From VBDM01 sp035280025 (GTDB taxonomy: Bacteria; Pseudomonadota; Gammaproteobacteria; Burkholderiales; SG8-39), in contig DATEGT010000114.1 in NCBI GenBank assembly GCA_035280025.1, positions 1 through 23,681 on the forward strand: a DNA stretch of 23,681 bases, read 5' to 3'. Below, piece by piece: positions 23,040 to 23,681 of this stretch. Position 1 is the stretch's first letter, and each line of letters opens with the position of its first letter. The notes beneath the pieces were generated by a model. The model did not search any database and was not told the DNA's origin. It saw only the letters and a program-made list of their open reading frames with translations. Position numbers and translations under genes: made by a program.

Positions 23040-23681
23040 GTAAATCTCACTCCCGTTGCAAGTTTGGTTGTGGAAACGAATTCGGAAACGTCGATCTTTT
23101 TGCCGCCTTCGGGCTGCACGCGCGTGACGTTGATGCGGCCGTCGGCGCAGACCACGGTGAAGCTTGCGGCGTCGACCGCGACGATCTCGCCCATCTTGCC
23201 GGCGATGCCCTTCGGGTCCCTGGCGGGCAGCGGCCTGGCGTCGAAAATCTTCAGTTGCTTACCGTCGAGCGTCGACCATGCGCCGGGCGCGGGATTGCAG
23301 CCGCGGATCAGGCGGTCGATCTGCTCCCAGGGCTTACCCCAATCGATCTTTGCGTTGTCGGGGCCGCAGCGGCCTTCATAGGTGGCTTTCGACTCGTCCT
23401 GCTTGATGCGCGGCGCCTTGCCGGCCTTCACGAGGTCGATCGACTCGAGCATCGCCTCGACGCCCATCGGAAACAGACGGTCGAAATAGACGGTGCCCAG
23501 CGTGTCGGTATCGGAAATCGGCGTCTTCTTCTGCAGCAGCACGGCGCCGGTATCGAGCCCGTTGTCCGGCCAGAAGATCGAAAGGCCGGTCTCCTTCTCG
23601 CCCTTGATGATCGGCCAGTTGATGGCGGATGGGCCGCGATAGGCCGGCAACAGCGACGGGTGATACTGGATCGAGCCGTGC
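23036..23681 (-). CDS. Second formyltransferase paralogue (5' end beyond window)
   Basis: The visible 214 residues begin inside the catalytic domain at HGSIQYHPSLLPAYRGPS and run to the C-terminal domain with RGCNPAPGAW and EGGKKIDVSEFV. The catalytic His codon is at 23660-23662, and the Asp in DNGLDTG is present. About 95-100 N-terminal residues should lie past the right edge. It is clearly paralogous to the 12515-13447 protein, sharing INWPII, TLGxVYFDRLFPMGV and RGCNPAPGAW in the same order. It overlaps fhs by four bases (ATGA), so the two proteins are made together. A role as 10-formyl-THF hydrolase or formyl-transferring partner of Fhs is inferred. Confidence 0.85.
   Translation of the reverse strand, partial: HGSIQYHPSLLPAYRGPSAINWPIIKGEKETGLSIFWPDNGLDTGAVLLQKKTPISDTDTLGTVYFDRLFPMGVEAMLESIDLVKAGKAPRIKQDESKATYEGRCGPDNAKIDWGKPWEQIDRLIRGCNPAPGAWSTLDGKQLKIFDARPLPARDPKGIAGKMGEIVAVDAASFTVVCADGRINVTRVQPEGGKKIDVSEFVSTTKLATGVRFT

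Noticed and set aside
19209..23381. Very long open frame (about 1390 codons) on the plus strand opposite fhs, terC and tctC-like genes
   Set aside because: It runs antisense to four well-supported genes, is rich in His/Arg/Asp in the manner of high-GC shadow frames, and matches no family I recognise.

Overview
This is a GC-rich bacterial window with tightly packed genes. All genes except one are on the minus strand. The gene content suggests a proteobacterium, most likely a betaproteobacterium (Burkholderiales-like): a TctC-type extracytoplasmic receptor with TctA/TctB, an Oxalobacter-type oxalyl-CoA decarboxylase and formyl-CoA transferase, a TerC-family protein, and CHASE2 kinase and cyclase proteins. 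This assignment is an inference. No rRNA, tRNA, CRISPR array, insertion sequence or phage gene was seen.

Left part (1-12269, read right to left) is a signalling locus. A CHASE2-TPR-Ser/Thr kinase is followed by a PP2C phosphatase, a double-FHA protein, a CHASE2 class III adenylate cyclase, a class II cyclic-nucleotide phosphodiesterase (metallo-beta-lactamase fold) and a protein joining cyclic-nucleotide-binding domains to a rhodanese. These six genes are 15 to 30 bases apart and look like one operon. They contain writer, eraser and reader of phospho-Thr/Ser and writer, eraser and reader of cAMP. After a 184-base gap come a GAF-fused PilB/GspE-type ATPase and a GAF-HD-GYP protein cut by the left edge. 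The locus therefore may also connect to c-di-GMP turnover and a secretion/pilus-type motor.

Right part (12515-23681) is an oxalate and one-carbon locus. oxc, frc and a stand-alone formyltransferase form a tight three-gene operon. A Crp/Fnr-type regulator is divergent from oxc and converges on a TctA-TctB-TctC (tripartite tricarboxylate transporter) operon. Further right are a second formyltransferase paralogue (cut by the right edge), formate-tetrahydrofolate ligase (fhs) and a TerC-family membrane protein.

The strongest new observation is regulatory. The 14-base perfect inverted repeat TTGACTGGAGTCAA occurs upstream of oxc and again upstream of the tctC-like gene. In both promoters exactly 22 bases separate it from a -10-like hexamer, which puts it at -41.5, the class II activator position of Fnr-type proteins. 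The divergent regulator has an FNR-like ExxSR recognition helix but no cysteine and no cyclic-nucleotide phosphate-binding motif. This predicts one oxalate regulon: transporter import, CoA transfer and decarboxylation, and formyl-group entry into the folate pool, controlled by a non-oxygen-sensing Fnr-like regulator.
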